From Kribbella italica (GTDB lineage: Bacteria; Actinomycetota; Actinomycetes; Propionibacteriales; Kribbellaceae), in contig NZ_JACHMY010000001.1 of the NCBI RefSeq assembly GCF_014205135.1, positions 4,836,001-4,900,000 of the forward strand: 64,000 bases of DNA, read 5' to 3'. A program made the translations under genes and the position numbers. Each line of letters starts with the position of its first letter. The stretch's first letter is position 1. Positions 1 through 7,644 of this stretch are shown here, one piece after another. Below the pieces are notes generated by a model. That model ran no database searches. It was not told the DNA's origin and saw nothing but the letters and a program-made list of their open reading frames with translations.

Positions 1-2
1 GC

Positions 3-1334
3 GCGACCCGGGCCCGCACGCTCGACGAGCTCCGCAGCCAGATCGCCTCTGCCGGCCCGGGCGCGTTCATCACGCTCGCCGACGGCACGTACGACGTACC
101 GGCCGATCGCCCGCTCGCCGTCAACGGCCGGCGCGGTACGGCGGACGCGCCGATCACCATCGCGGCCGAGCACCGCGGCAAGGCGGTGCTGACCGGCCAG
201 CGCGGCTTCACCATCGCCGACTCGTCGTACGTGACCGTGAACGGGTTCGTCTTCAGGCAGCGCGCGACGCTGGAGCTGCCGCTCAGCTGCCACCACCTGC
301 GGCTCACCCGCAACGACGTCCGGCTGACCGACTCGGACGGGCTGAACTGGCTGCTCGTCAAGGCCGACCACACCAAGCTCGACCGGAACCACTTCCACGG
401 CAAGGCGACGCTCGGCGTGTTCGTCGGCGTCGAGGGCCCGGGCGGTGACGGGATGGCCCGCGGGCTGCACATCCTGCGCAACTACTTCTCCGACCACACC
501 TTCACCGGCGACAACGGCGGCGAGCCGATCCGGCTCGGCCTCAGCGGCCGGTCGCTGGCCGACGCGGGCGCGCTGATCGAGCAGAACCTGTTCGAGCGCG
601 CGAACGGCGACCCGGAGGCGATCTCGGTCAAGTCCAGCGGGAACACGATCCGCGACAACACCATTCGCAACAGCCTCGGCGGGATCGTGCTCCGGCACGG
701 CAATCGGACCCGGGTGGAAGGCAACTTCATCCTTGCCGGAAGCAACGGTATCCGGGTCTACGGCAACGACCACCTGATCGTGAACAACTACGTCGAGCGG
801 GTGGCCGGCGCCGGGATCGTGCTGGGCAGCGGCTCGGTCCGCGACCATCTGGCCTCGGACTCGCCGGAGAGCCGCCGCGGCAACGACGCACCGGACCGGG
901 TGACGATCGCGCTGAACACTGTGCTGTCGTCCGGCTCGGCGATCAGCGGCGAGAGCCAGCGGACCCTGCCGCCGCTGGGCTGCACGATCTCGGACAACCT
1001 CCTGGTGGGCGACTCCGGGGACCTCGTCGCGATGCCGTACCAGCAGGGCATCACCTGGTCGGGCAACCTGCTCTGGGGCGCGGCGGGCAACGGCAACATT
1101 CCGTCGGGCGGCTATCGCCGGGTCGATCCCCGGCTGACGACCTCCGGCGTACGGCGGCTGACCGCGGGCAGTCCGGCGATCAACGCGGCCAGCCGTTCCT
1201 ACCCGTCGGTGAACCGCGACCTCGATGGTCACCCGCGCTCCGGCAAGGCCGACGTCGGCGCCGACGAGTACAGCACCGCCGTACCGCTCAACCGTCCGCT
1301 CACGCCGGCCGATGTGGGCCCGTCCGCGCCCTGA
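3..1334 (+). CDS. Polysaccharide lyase family 6 (chondroitinase B/alginate lyase-like), 5' end outside window
   Basis: The reading frame is open from base 3, so the gene starts before the window and the internal GTG at 186 is not the true start. The product is a right-handed beta-helix with many short N/D-rich turns. It carries the family-6 block NGGEPIRLG, then ISVKSSGNT and LRHGN further on. By family knowledge the Lys and Arg of these last two blocks are the catalytic pair, and nearby acidic residues bind calcium. The C-terminus has the usual NRDLDGHPR...DVGADEY ending. The enzyme probably cleaves uronate-containing polysaccharide by beta-elimination outside the cell. The signal peptide is not visible because the start is missing. 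The exact substrate cannot be read from sequence. Confidence 0.85.
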   Translation, partial: ATRARTLDELRSQIASAGPGAFITLADGTYDVPADRPLAVNGRRGTADAPITIAAEHRGKAVLTGQRGFTIADSSYVTVNGFVFRQRATLELPLSCHHLRLTRNDVRLTDSDGLNWLLVKADHTKLDRNHFHGKATLGVFVGVEGPGGDGMARGLHILRNYFSDHTFTGDNGGEPIRLGLSGRSLADAGALIEQNLFERANGDPEAISVKSSGNTIRDNTIRNSLGGIVLRHGNRTRVEGNFILAGSNGIRVYGNDHLIVNNYVERVAGAGIVLGSGSVRDHLASDSPESRRGNDAPDRVTIALNTVLSSGSAISGESQRTLPPLGCTISDNLLVGDSGDLVAMPYQQGITWSGNLLWGAAGNGNIPSGGYRRVDPRLTTSGVRRLTAGSPAINAASRSYPSVNRDLDGHPRSGKADVGADEYSTAVPLNRPLTPADVGPSAP

Positions 1335-1347
1335 CCGATGAGTTCTT

Positions 1348-1387
1348 CCGGGTTGTCTCGTCTCAACTACAGACAACGGCAACCCGG
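1348..1387 (+). promoter_or_regulatory. Two mutually exclusive hairpins between lyase and reductase
   Basis: CCGGGTTG (1348-1355) can pair with CAACCCGG (1380-1387). Alternatively the nested GTTGTCT (1352-1358) can pair with AGACAAC (1371-1377). The two stems share bases, so only one can form. The outer stem ends at the ribosome-binding site (GGAAGGA, 1386-1392) of the next gene. It may be a terminator for the lyase, an attenuator or an operator. Confidence 0.45.
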
Positions 1388-1397
1388 AAGGAACCCC

Positions 1398-1931
1398 ATG
1401 GCCAAGACCCTCTACTCCGTCTCCATGTCGCTCGACGGCTACATCGCCGGCCCCGGCGGCGACATGTCCTGGCTCACCGACCACCTGGGCCCGAACCCGC
1501 TGGTCGGTGAGCTGCTCGGCGACATCGGCGCCCTGCTGGTCGGCGCGACGACGTACGGCGGCGACGATCCGCACAAGGACGACGAGGGCGCCGGCAAGGC
1601 ATTCGGCGGCGGCTGGGACGGACCGCAGTACGTCGTCACGCACCACCCGGGCCGCGACAGCGACAACCTGTTCTTCGTCCCCGACGTCGCCACCGGTCTC
1701 GACGCCGCCGAGGCCGCCGCCGGCGACAAGTACGTCAACATCATGGGCGCCGACATCGCCCGCCAGGTCCTCGAAGCCGGCCGCCTCGACGAGATCCTCA
1801 CCATCGTCGTGCCGGTCCTCCTCGGCGACGGCACTCCCCTCTTCCGCGGCCGGACGGTCCAACTCGAACGCATCCACCACAGCGCCGTACCGCAGGCGAA
1901 CAACCTCTGGTTCAAGGTCAGTAGTCGCTAG
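1398..1931 (+). CDS. Dihydrofolate reductase-family (RibD C-terminal domain) oxidoreductase
   Basis: The 177-aa protein begins MAKTLYSVSMSLDGYIAGP, the standard N-terminus of the RibD_C/DHFR-like family. A Gly-rich GATTYGG region and the GADIARQ and LLGDGTPLF blocks follow, which form the NADPH-binding fold. The ATG at 1398 has a good ribosome site, GGAAGGA, 6 bases upstream; an earlier in-frame ATG at 1338 lies in the hairpin region and would add a non-homologous tail. These proteins are usually small stand-alone reductases of unknown substrate. The 3' end overlaps the convergent YCII gene by 14 bp. Confidence 0.85.
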   Translation: MAKTLYSVSMSLDGYIAGPGGDMSWLTDHLGPNPLVGELLGDIGALLVGATTYGGDDPHKDDEGAGKAFGGGWDGPQYVVTHHPGRDSDNLFFVPDVATGLDAAEAAAGDKYVNIMGADIARQVLEAGRLDEILTIVVPVLLGDGTPLFRGRTVQLERIHHSAVPQANNLWFKVSSR

Positions 1932-2211
1932 CCGCCGAGAACATCACCGGGCGGACATCGACGCCGGCGCCGTCCTGCGTGGCCTCGGGCAGCAACTGCG
2001 CGAGCTCGACGGCGCGAGCCGAGGAGTCGACGTCGATCAGGTAGTAGGCATGGATCGGAGCGCCACACGTGCCGAACCGGGTGCCGAGGGACGGGTCGGC
2101 GAGGAGTTGACTGTCGACGAGTTCGCCCGCGTCCTGGGCGGTACGACGGAAGGCCGTGTGGTCGAACGGCTGGAGCTGGTCGGCGGCATGCAGGATCACC
2201 AGGTACTTCAT
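1918..2211 (-). CDS. YCII-related (DGPF-like) small protein
   Basis: The 97-aa protein starts MKYLVILHA and ends in an AYYLIDVDS...AVELAQLLPEA segment, the beta-alpha-beta core of the YCII superfamily. The TDGPF signature of classic DGPF proteins is absent: the corresponding loop reads DPSLGTRFG. YCII proteins are small dimeric ferredoxin-like-fold proteins, and in actinomycetes many are partners of ECF sigma factors. A likely ECF42 promoter precedes the gene (2249-2275), linking it to the sigma gene near 49 kb. The biochemical function is unknown. Confidence 0.8.
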   Translation of the reverse strand: MKYLVILHAADQLQPFDHTAFRRTAQDAGELVDSQLLADPSLGTRFGTCGAPIHAYYLIDVDSSARAVELAQLLPEATQDGAGVDVRPVMFSAASDY

Positions 2212-2248
2212 GGGCGCGGCTCCGATCGTCAGGTGGTGTCACCAACCA

Positions 2249-2275
2249 GACGGTGCCGAGCCGCGGATTTTGACA
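2249..2275 (-). promoter_or_regulatory. Likely ECF42-type promoter for the YCII gene
   Basis: On the minus strand TGTCAA (2275-2270) is followed after exactly 17 bases by CGTC (2252-2249). This is one mismatch from the TGTCGA-N17-CG[A/T]C pattern upstream of the DGPF gene (50631) and the hydrolase operon (48479). The distance from the -10 to the ATG (37 bases) resembles those two promoters. Confidence 0.55.
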
Positions 2276-2285
2276 TCATCGGGCC

Positions 2286-2816
2286 ATGAACTTGTCGACC
2301 GAGCGGTTGGTACTGCGGAGATTCCGCGCCGACGACGCGCCCGCGCTGGCGGCGTACCGGTCCGTGCCAGAGGTCGCGCGCTACCAGTCGTGGGACGCGC
2401 CGTACTCGCTGGAGCAGGCGACCGAGACCGTGCGGTCCTTCGCCGAGGGCGATCCCGAGCAGGCCGGCTGGTTCCAGTACGCGATCGACCTGGACGACGT
2501 ACTGATCGGCGACATCGGGCTCAACCTCGCCGACAACCTCCAGCAGGCCGACCTCGGCTTCACGCTCGCGCCGGCGTACCAAGGTCAGGGGTACGCCGCC
2601 GAAGCGGTCGGCGCGTTGCTCGACCACCTCTTCCTCACCAAGAACCTGCATCGCGTCTCAGCCGAGTGCGACGCCCGGAACGTCGCCTCGGCGCGACTGC
2701 TGGAGCGACTCGGCTTCGAGCGCGAAGGACTGCGCCGCGCCGCGAGCTGGTGGAAGGGCGAGTGGACCGACGACCTGCTCTTCGGCCGCCTGCACCCGGA
2801 CTGGCCTAAACCGTAG
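2286..2816 (+). CDS. GNAT N-acetyltransferase, RimJ/RimL type
   Basis: The 176-aa protein has the RimJ/RimL start (LSTERLVLRRFRADDAPAL). The acetyl-CoA motif A is LAPAYQGQGYAAEAV, with the QGQGYA pyrophosphate-binding loop. ARNVASARLLERLGFEREG follows, the usual C-terminal helix and strand. Such enzymes acetylate protein N-termini or small amines using acetyl-CoA. It is transcribed divergently from the YCII gene across 74 bp, and its 3' end overlaps the convergent methyltransferase by 11 bp. Confidence 0.87.
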   Translation: MNLSTERLVLRRFRADDAPALAAYRSVPEVARYQSWDAPYSLEQATETVRSFAEGDPEQAGWFQYAIDLDDVLIGDIGLNLADNLQQADLGFTLAPAYQGQGYAAEAVGALLDHLFLTKNLHRVSAECDARNVASARLLERLGFEREGLRRAASWWKGEWTDDLLFGRLHPDWPKP

Positions 2817-3570
2817 TCCCCCGCACGGCCCACGCCCGAGCCGTCAACGCGATCGTGCCGTCGGACTCGACCGGAAGCCTTTCCCGCAAGGCGTCCCGGA
2901 TCCGGTCGCGGGTCGCGTCGTCAACCGTGCTCAGGTACGCCGGCGCCGCGCCCTGCCCGCCGAGGAACGGCGTCCAGTAGTCGTCGAACGACGCGAACTC
3001 GGTCGGTACGACGATCCCGCGGCTCGCGATCTCCCCGAACCCGGCGGTCGAGAACAGCTCCTCCAGCCCGGCCGCGGTGCAGAACGAGAACCGCGTCCCT
3101 TCGTCCAGGTCACGCCCCGAAGGATCGACCTCCCCCGCGACCTCCCAGAAGTACTTCATCAGCTGCATGCCTTCGGCGTAGTCCCATACGTACGCCGCGA
3201 CGACGGCGCCGAGCTCACCGAGCCGCCGCAGCAGCGCGTCGCGATCCGGCACGAAGTTCAGCACCAGCCCGGAGACCACGACCTCGAACGAGCCGTCCGG
3301 AAGGTCCGCGGCATCCCGCACCTCGAACGACGCCGACGGCACGGTCCTGCGCGCGTACTCCAGAAAGCCTTCCGAGCGATCGACTCCCAGCACCGAGGCG
3401 GGCTGGGCGTCCCGGACGATCGTGCTCGTCAGAGCACCCGTCCCGCACCCGACATCGAGCCACCGGAGCCCGTCCGGCTGGTCGAGCCAGGCGACGAACT
3501 CCGTCGCGACCAGCCGGCTCCAGCGCCCGACGTACGGCTCGTACTGCTCCCCGCTGGCCCATCGCTCCAT
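2806..3570 (-). CDS. Class I SAM-dependent methyltransferase
   Basis: The 254-aa protein has SAM motif I WLDVGCGTGALT near residues 40-50, an acidic VLGVDRS strand, and FEVVVSGLVLNFVPD as motif II/III, typical of the Methyltransf_11 fold. The substrate is not evident. The start lies 9 bp after the stop of the upstream SDR gene, so the two are probably one transcript controlled by the TetR operators at 4518-4591. Its own ribosome site (CAGGG) is weak, which suits translational coupling. Confidence 0.85.
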   Translation of the reverse strand: MERWASGEQYEPYVGRWSRLVATEFVAWLDQPDGLRWLDVGCGTGALTSTIVRDAQPASVLGVDRSEGFLEYARRTVPSASFEVRDAADLPDGSFEVVVSGLVLNFVPDRDALLRRLGELGAVVAAYVWDYAEGMQLMKYFWEVAGEVDPSGRDLDEGTRFSFCTAAGLEELFSTAGFGEIASRGIVVPTEFASFDDYWTPFLGGQGAAPAYLSTVDDATRDRIRDALRERLPVESDGTIALTARAWAVRGTTV

Positions 3571-3579
3571 CCCTGCAGG

Positions 3580-4503
3580 CTAAACGACAGCAGGCAGTCT
3601 GACCCCTGTCAGTTGTTCAGCCGTCGTCCACAGGCGGGCCGCGACCTCGTCGTCGAGCGCGCTTCGTGGTGTCTTGGCGAGCTTGGCCGGGCCGACCAGT
3701 CCGAACCACTCCGACGGCCCGTAGTACTCGCGGGGCTTGGCCTCCGCGCTGACCGCCGCGACCAGCAACGGCTCCGCGCCCTGCTCGACGCCCTGCGAGG
3801 GCAGCGGCACCCGCACGAGCAGCCGGGCCGCCGGCGACGGCTTCTCCCGGCCAAGGCTCGGGCCGGCGGTCTGCAGGTTCGTCCGGGTGTAGCCGGGGTG
3901 GGCGATCGTGCTCAGCAACGGCCAGCCGCGCTCGGCGGCGATCGTCGCGAGGTGCCGGCCCATCATCAGGTCGGCCAGCTTCGACTGCGCGTACGCCGCC
4001 GCCGGGCGGTAGCGCCGTTCCCAGTTCAGGTCGTCGAAGTTGATCTTCCCGCGGGTGGCGACCCCGCTGCTCATCGTCGCGACCCGCGGCGCCGGAGCCT
4101 TCAGCAGCAACGGCAGCAGCCGCACGGTCAGCGCGAACGGGCCGAGGAAGTTGCTGCCGAACTGCAGCTCGAACCCGTCGGCCGTGGTCATCCGCTCCGG
4201 CGGCACCATCACGCCGGCGTTGTTGACCAGCAGATCCAGCGGTACGCCGTCCGCGATCAGCCCGTCGGCGAACTCCCGCACGGACTCGAGGTCGGCCAGA
4301 TCGACCCGCCGAACGTCGAGCAGCGCGCCGGGGTGCTGAGCCAGGATCTCGGCCCGCGCCGCCTCGCCCTTGGCGACTGTGCGCACGGCCATCACCACGC
4401 GGGCGCCGGCCGCGGCCAGCCTGCGCGTGGTCTCCTTGCCGGTCCCGCTGTTGGCGCCGGTGACGACGGCGTACTTGCCGGTCTGATCGGGGACGTTGTA
4501 CAT
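3580..4503 (-). CDS. Short-chain dehydrogenase/reductase (retinol-dehydrogenase-like)
   Basis: Starting at the ATG at 4503 the protein is 307 aa. It opens MYNVPDQTGKYAVVTGANSG, with the TGxxxGxG cofactor loop (TGANSGTGKE). LVNNAGV, a Ser in MSSGVA, and YAQSK (catalytic Tyr and Lys) follow in order. The frame can be extended upstream to 4704, but that would cross the operator region and gives no homologous sequence, so 4503 is preferred. It is a typical NADP-dependent oxidoreductase of unknown substrate. It shares a promoter region with the divergent TetR and is followed closely by the methyltransferase. Confidence 0.87.
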   Translation of the reverse strand: MYNVPDQTGKYAVVTGANSGTGKETTRRLAAAGARVVMAVRTVAKGEAARAEILAQHPGALLDVRRVDLADLESVREFADGLIADGVPLDLLVNNAGVMVPPERMTTADGFELQFGSNFLGPFALTVRLLPLLLKAPAPRVATMSSGVATRGKINFDDLNWERRYRPAAAYAQSKLADLMMGRHLATIAAERGWPLLSTIAHPGYTRTNLQTAGPSLGREKPSPAARLLVRVPLPSQGVEQGAEPLLVAAVSAEAKPREYYGPSEWFGLVGPAKLAKTPRSALDDEVAARLWTTAEQLTGVRLPAVV

Positions 4504-4517
4504 GTCGCGCTTCTTAA

Positions 4518-4591
4518 AAGACTGCCGGTCTGTTGTCTTCGACGTTAACAGACCATCGGTCTGATGACAACAGACCAGCGGTCTGTAGACT
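4518..4591. promoter_or_regulatory. TetR operator cluster and leaderless promoter
   Basis: Two near-identical palindromes, CAGACCATCGGTCTG (4549-4563) and CAGACCAGCGGTCTG (4571-4585), lie between the divergent genes. A weaker copy (AAGACTGCCGGTCTG, 4518-4532) is nearer the SDR gene. Their centres are 22 and 31 bp apart, about two and three helical turns. For tetR a -35 ATGACA (4564-4569) and -10 TAGACT (4586-4591) with a 16-bp spacer put transcription start at or next to the ATG at 4598. One palindrome fills the spacer exactly, as expected for autorepression. Confidence 0.75.
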
Positions 4592-4597
4592 GGGAGG

Positions 4598-5287
4598 ATG
4601 ACTTTCCAGCGCGCCCGCAGCGACGAGCAGCGGGCCGAACGCCGCCGGGCGATCCTCACGACCGCGACCGCGATGCTGGCCGAGCAGCCGGTCGCCCAGC
4701 TCACGCTGAACGAGCTGGCCCGCCGCGTCGGCCTGGCGAAGTCGAACGTGCTGAACTACTTCGAGTCGCGCGAAGCCGTGCTGCTGGAGCTGATGAGCAG
4801 CGAGGCGTCCGCCTGGCTGGACGATCTGGACGCCGCGCTGGGCGCGATCGACCGGGGGCTTCCGGCGACCGAGCGCGCGGAGGCACTCGCCGCGGCGGTG
4901 GTGGACACGATGACCGCGCGACCGATGCTGTGCGAGCTGAACAGCGCGCAGGCCGCCGTACTCGAGCACAACATCTCGACCGAGATCGCGCTGAACTACA
5001 AGCGGTCGGCCGTCGCGGACTACCAGCGGATGGTCGCGATGATCGCGGCCGCCGTACCGGAACTGGGCGAGCAGGGCGCCGCGCGTTTCATCGCGGCCGC
5101 GGCCCTGCTGGCCGGGGCGATCTGGACGCACTCCCGGCCGTCGGCGGCAATCCTGGCGGCGTACGCGGCCGCGCCGGAGCTCTCCGCCATGCGGGTCGAG
5201 TTCGAGCCCGCACTGCGGAGCGCCCTGGACGGCCTGCTGTTCGGACTGTTGCCTACGGCAAGTAGTAGTTCGGGTTCGGGAGCTTGA
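4598..5287 (+). CDS. TetR-family repressor
   Basis: The 229-aa protein has the helix-turn-helix LTLNELARRVGLAKSNVLNYF at about residues 36-56, followed by ESREAVLLELM, the usual TetR linkage. The C-terminal ligand domain is of the YDR type and its ligand is unknown. The ATG at 4598 is the only usable start because a TAG in frame lies 12 bases upstream. GGGAGG directly abuts the ATG, too close to act as a normal ribosome site, which together with the -10 position suggests leaderless translation. It probably represses itself and the divergent SDR-methyltransferase pair. The 3' end overlaps the convergent phosphatase by 35 bp. Confidence 0.88.
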   Translation: MTFQRARSDEQRAERRRAILTTATAMLAEQPVAQLTLNELARRVGLAKSNVLNYFESREAVLLELMSSEASAWLDDLDAALGAIDRGLPATERAEALAAAVVDTMTARPMLCELNSAQAAVLEHNISTEIALNYKRSAVADYQRMVAMIAAAVPELGEQGAARFIAAAALLAGAIWTHSRPSAAILAAYAAAPELSAMRVEFEPALRSALDGLLFGLLPTASSSSGSGA

Positions 5288-6092
5288 AGGTGCGGTCGGC
5301 GTACCCGCCCTTGAGGTCACTGAACTGGTCGCCGAAGTTCGCGACGATGTTGTAGCCGAGCGACTCGATGTGCGCACGGGTCGCCGACTTGTAGTGGATC
5401 GTCGTGCAGGCACCGTTCGGATCGGCCGCGCAGGCCTTCTTCAGGTACGCCGGGTAGTCGGCGACGGCCGGCTTGGTGAACAGCCCGTCCTCGCCGCCGC
5501 GCAGCGTGGTCGGCTTCGGGTAGCCCGCGTCGATGCCGACGCCGTCCGCGGTCAGGTTGCCGAGCGTCGCCTGCTCCTGCGCGGCGCCGCGGCCGGTCAG
5601 GAAGAAGACCGCGTACCCCTCCCGCTCGGCCGTCCTCACCAACTCGACCATGCCCGGGACGGCGGGCAACTTCTGGTCGGTCACGAACTGCCCGTTGGTG
5701 GTCGGGTTGAACGCCCAGTTGCTGGCGATCTCGTAGTTCCAGGTGGCCAGCGCGGTGTCGTCGACGTCGAGCAGGATCGCCTTCGTCCCGCGGACGTGGT
5801 GCCGCGACGAGATCCAGCGCCTGCCGTCGGAGGCGACCCCCCGCGCCTCCTTGGCGTAGTTGCTGTCCGCCGCGAACGTGCCACTGCCGAGCGGGTCGCC
5901 GTAGTAGTTGCGCAACTGCTGCCGCAGGACGTCGATGTTGGTGACCTGCCGCTCGGTGCGCGGCGTCGAGGTCTGGATCGCCGGCTGCTGCGCCGCGACC
6001 CCGGCCGAGTAGGCGACCCCACCGGCGATGGACGCGATGGCAACAGTCGCGGCACCGATCAGCATCGGCCGGCGCCAGGAACGCTTGAACAT
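5253..6092 (-). CDS. Secreted HAD-type acid phosphatase (class B-like)
   Basis: The start MFKRSWRRPMLIGAATVA at 6092 has a strong ribosome site (GGGAGAGGG) and gives a 279-aa protein; an upstream ATG at 6131 would precede that site. A basic n-region and hydrophobic stretch (residues about 8-28) ending near VAAQQ indicate a signal peptide. The HAD motifs are in order: DVDDTAL (nucleophile and acid Asp), FFLTGRG (motif II), a Lys downstream, and FGDQFSDL (motif IV). It probably releases phosphate from organic phosphomonoesters outside the cell. Two direct copies of GGTTAG, 14 bp apart, lie upstream (minus strand, 6119-6138) and could be regulatory. Confidence 0.86.
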   Translation of the reverse strand: MFKRSWRRPMLIGAATVAIASIAGGVAYSAGVAAQQPAIQTSTPRTERQVTNIDVLRQQLRNYYGDPLGSGTFAADSNYAKEARGVASDGRRWISSRHHVRGTKAILLDVDDTALATWNYEIASNWAFNPTTNGQFVTDQKLPAVPGMVELVRTAEREGYAVFFLTGRGAAQEQATLGNLTADGVGIDAGYPKPTTLRGGEDGLFTKPAVADYPAYLKKACAADPNGACTTIHYKSATRAHIESLGYNIVANFGDQFSDLKGGYADRTFKLPNPNYYLP

Positions 6093-6233
6093 GATGACCC
6101 TCTCCCGAAAAAAGATAGCTAACCAATGCAAACTAACCCCGGAAGCGCCATCCAGTCACTGAGACACCGGATCGATTCACCGGGAAGCGGTTTAGATTTC
6201 AGCTTCCGACAGGAGTCTTCTTAAGGATGGCTG

Positions 6234-7463
6234 ATGACGCGCGTTGCTGAGGTCGCTCCGGCGCGGGCCTTGCGGCCGGCCAACTTCCGGTTGTACTTCG
6301 CGGCGCGGACGACCTCCTTGCTGGGGGACGCGATGATCCCGGTCGCGCTGTCGGTCGGTGTCCTGGCCGCGGGGTACGGCGCGACGGGCGTGGGCTACGC
6401 GCTGGGGGCCTGGCTGGCGGCCGTCGCGCTGTGCAGGTTGTTCGGCGGCGTGCTGGCCGACCGGTTCACCGCCCGGCGGATGATGGTGCTGGCCGACTTC
6501 GCGCGGTTCGCGCTGCAGGCGATGACCGCGGTCGCCTTCGCCGTCGGTACGCCGTCGTTGGTGCTGATCGTGGTGCTGCAGTTCCTGAGCGGTGCGGCGA
6601 CCGCGATGTTCCAGCCGGGTGTGGCGAGCCTGGTGCCGCAGGTCGCGAACGACGTCCAGAAGGCCAACGGGACACTGCGGATCGCCGAGTCGATGGCGGG
6701 GGTGCTCGGGCCGGCGCTGGCCGGAGTACTGGTGAGTGTGTCGGGACCGGCCGTGGTGTTCGCGATCTACGCGGCGACGTACGCGATCAGCGGCTTGTGC
6801 CTGCTCGGGCTGAAGCTGGAGACGGCCAAAGGCACGGGCGGCACGTCGTTCGTCACCGAGCTGGTCGAGGGCTGGCAGGCGTTCCGGGCGCGCACCTGGC
6901 TCTGGTCGGTGATCGCGATCTTCGGCCTGTACGGCTGCTTCGTGGTCGGCACCTCGTTGCCGATCGGTGCCGAGCTGGTGATCAGCCACCTCGACTCGAC
7001 CGCGCTCGGACTCGGGCTGGCCGCGTTCGGCGCCGGTGGAGCGATCGGCGGCACGATCGCGATCCGCTTCCGCCCGCGCCGTCCCCTGGCGGTCGGCTCG
7101 ATCGGCTGGGCGCTGTTCGCGATCTACCCGTTGGTCCCGGCGCTGCACCCGAACCTGACGGTCCTGATGATCGGCTGGTCGATCGCGGGCGCGGGCATCG
7201 CGTTCTGGTCGGTGCTCTGGTCGACGACCGTACAGACCCAGGTCCCGCCGGAGCTGCTCAACCGCGTCTACGCGTACGACGTCGCCGGGTCGCTCGTCAC
7301 GATGGCCCTCGGGCGGACCGTCGCGGGGCCGCTGGCGGGAGTCACGGGCGAGGTGCCGTTGATGGTGTTCGCGACGGCACTCGGGCTGTTCTGCGCGGCG
7401 CTGCTGATCGTCGTACCGGCTACTCGGCGGCTGGAGGTGCCGCGACCTCGTCACCCACGTTGA
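6234..7463 (+). CDS. MFS transporter (enterobactin-exporter-like group)
   Basis: The 409-aa protein has about twelve hydrophobic segments. The intracellular loop after the second segment reads GGVLADRFTARRMMVLAD, the MFS motif A, and FLSGAATAMFQPG matches the MFS_3 subgroup. It probably exports a small hydrophobic compound by proton antiport in the cytoplasmic membrane. No regulator is next to it. It stands alone on this strand between the phosphatase and the lower-GC island. Confidence 0.85.
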   Translation: MTRVAEVAPARALRPANFRLYFAARTTSLLGDAMIPVALSVGVLAAGYGATGVGYALGAWLAAVALCRLFGGVLADRFTARRMMVLADFARFALQAMTAVAFAVGTPSLVLIVVLQFLSGAATAMFQPGVASLVPQVANDVQKANGTLRIAESMAGVLGPALAGVLVSVSGPAVVFAIYAATYAISGLCLLGLKLETAKGTGGTSFVTELVEGWQAFRARTWLWSVIAIFGLYGCFVVGTSLPIGAELVISHLDSTALGLGLAAFGAGGAIGGTIAIRFRPRRPLAVGSIGWALFAIYPLVPALHPNLTVLMIGWSIAGAGIAFWSVLWSTTVQTQVPPELLNRVYAYDVAGSLVTMALGRTVAGPLAGVTGEVPLMVFATALGLFCAALLIVVPATRRLEVPRPRHPR

Positions 7464-7644
7464 TCACACCGGGTCGCGCCAAGTGTGGGCAAGAACTCGG
7501 TCCAGCAGTGATTCTCTGTAACGATCGAAAGGCAAACTCGATATGAACAGCAGGGGGCGGGATATCAGGCGTGTTCCGGCTGGGGGGCCAGCAGATTTAC
7601 CGGCATGCCACGACCCCGTGAAGTGATACCGGGGAGGGACATCT

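Noticed and set aside
186..1334. GTG at 186 as the start of the polysaccharide lyase
   Set aside because: The frame is open to the window edge with clear family sequence upstream (for example ITLADGTYDVPADRPL).
1354..1380. Possible ECF42 promoter before the DHFR-like gene (TGTCTC-N17-CGGC)
   Set aside because: Two mismatches in the -35 and one in the -10, and only 18 bases to the ATG, unlike the other three matches.
7464..7644. tRNA or direct repeat marking an insertion site of the island
   Set aside because: No cloverleaf and no repeat shared between this gap and the right edge near 10763 was found by eye.
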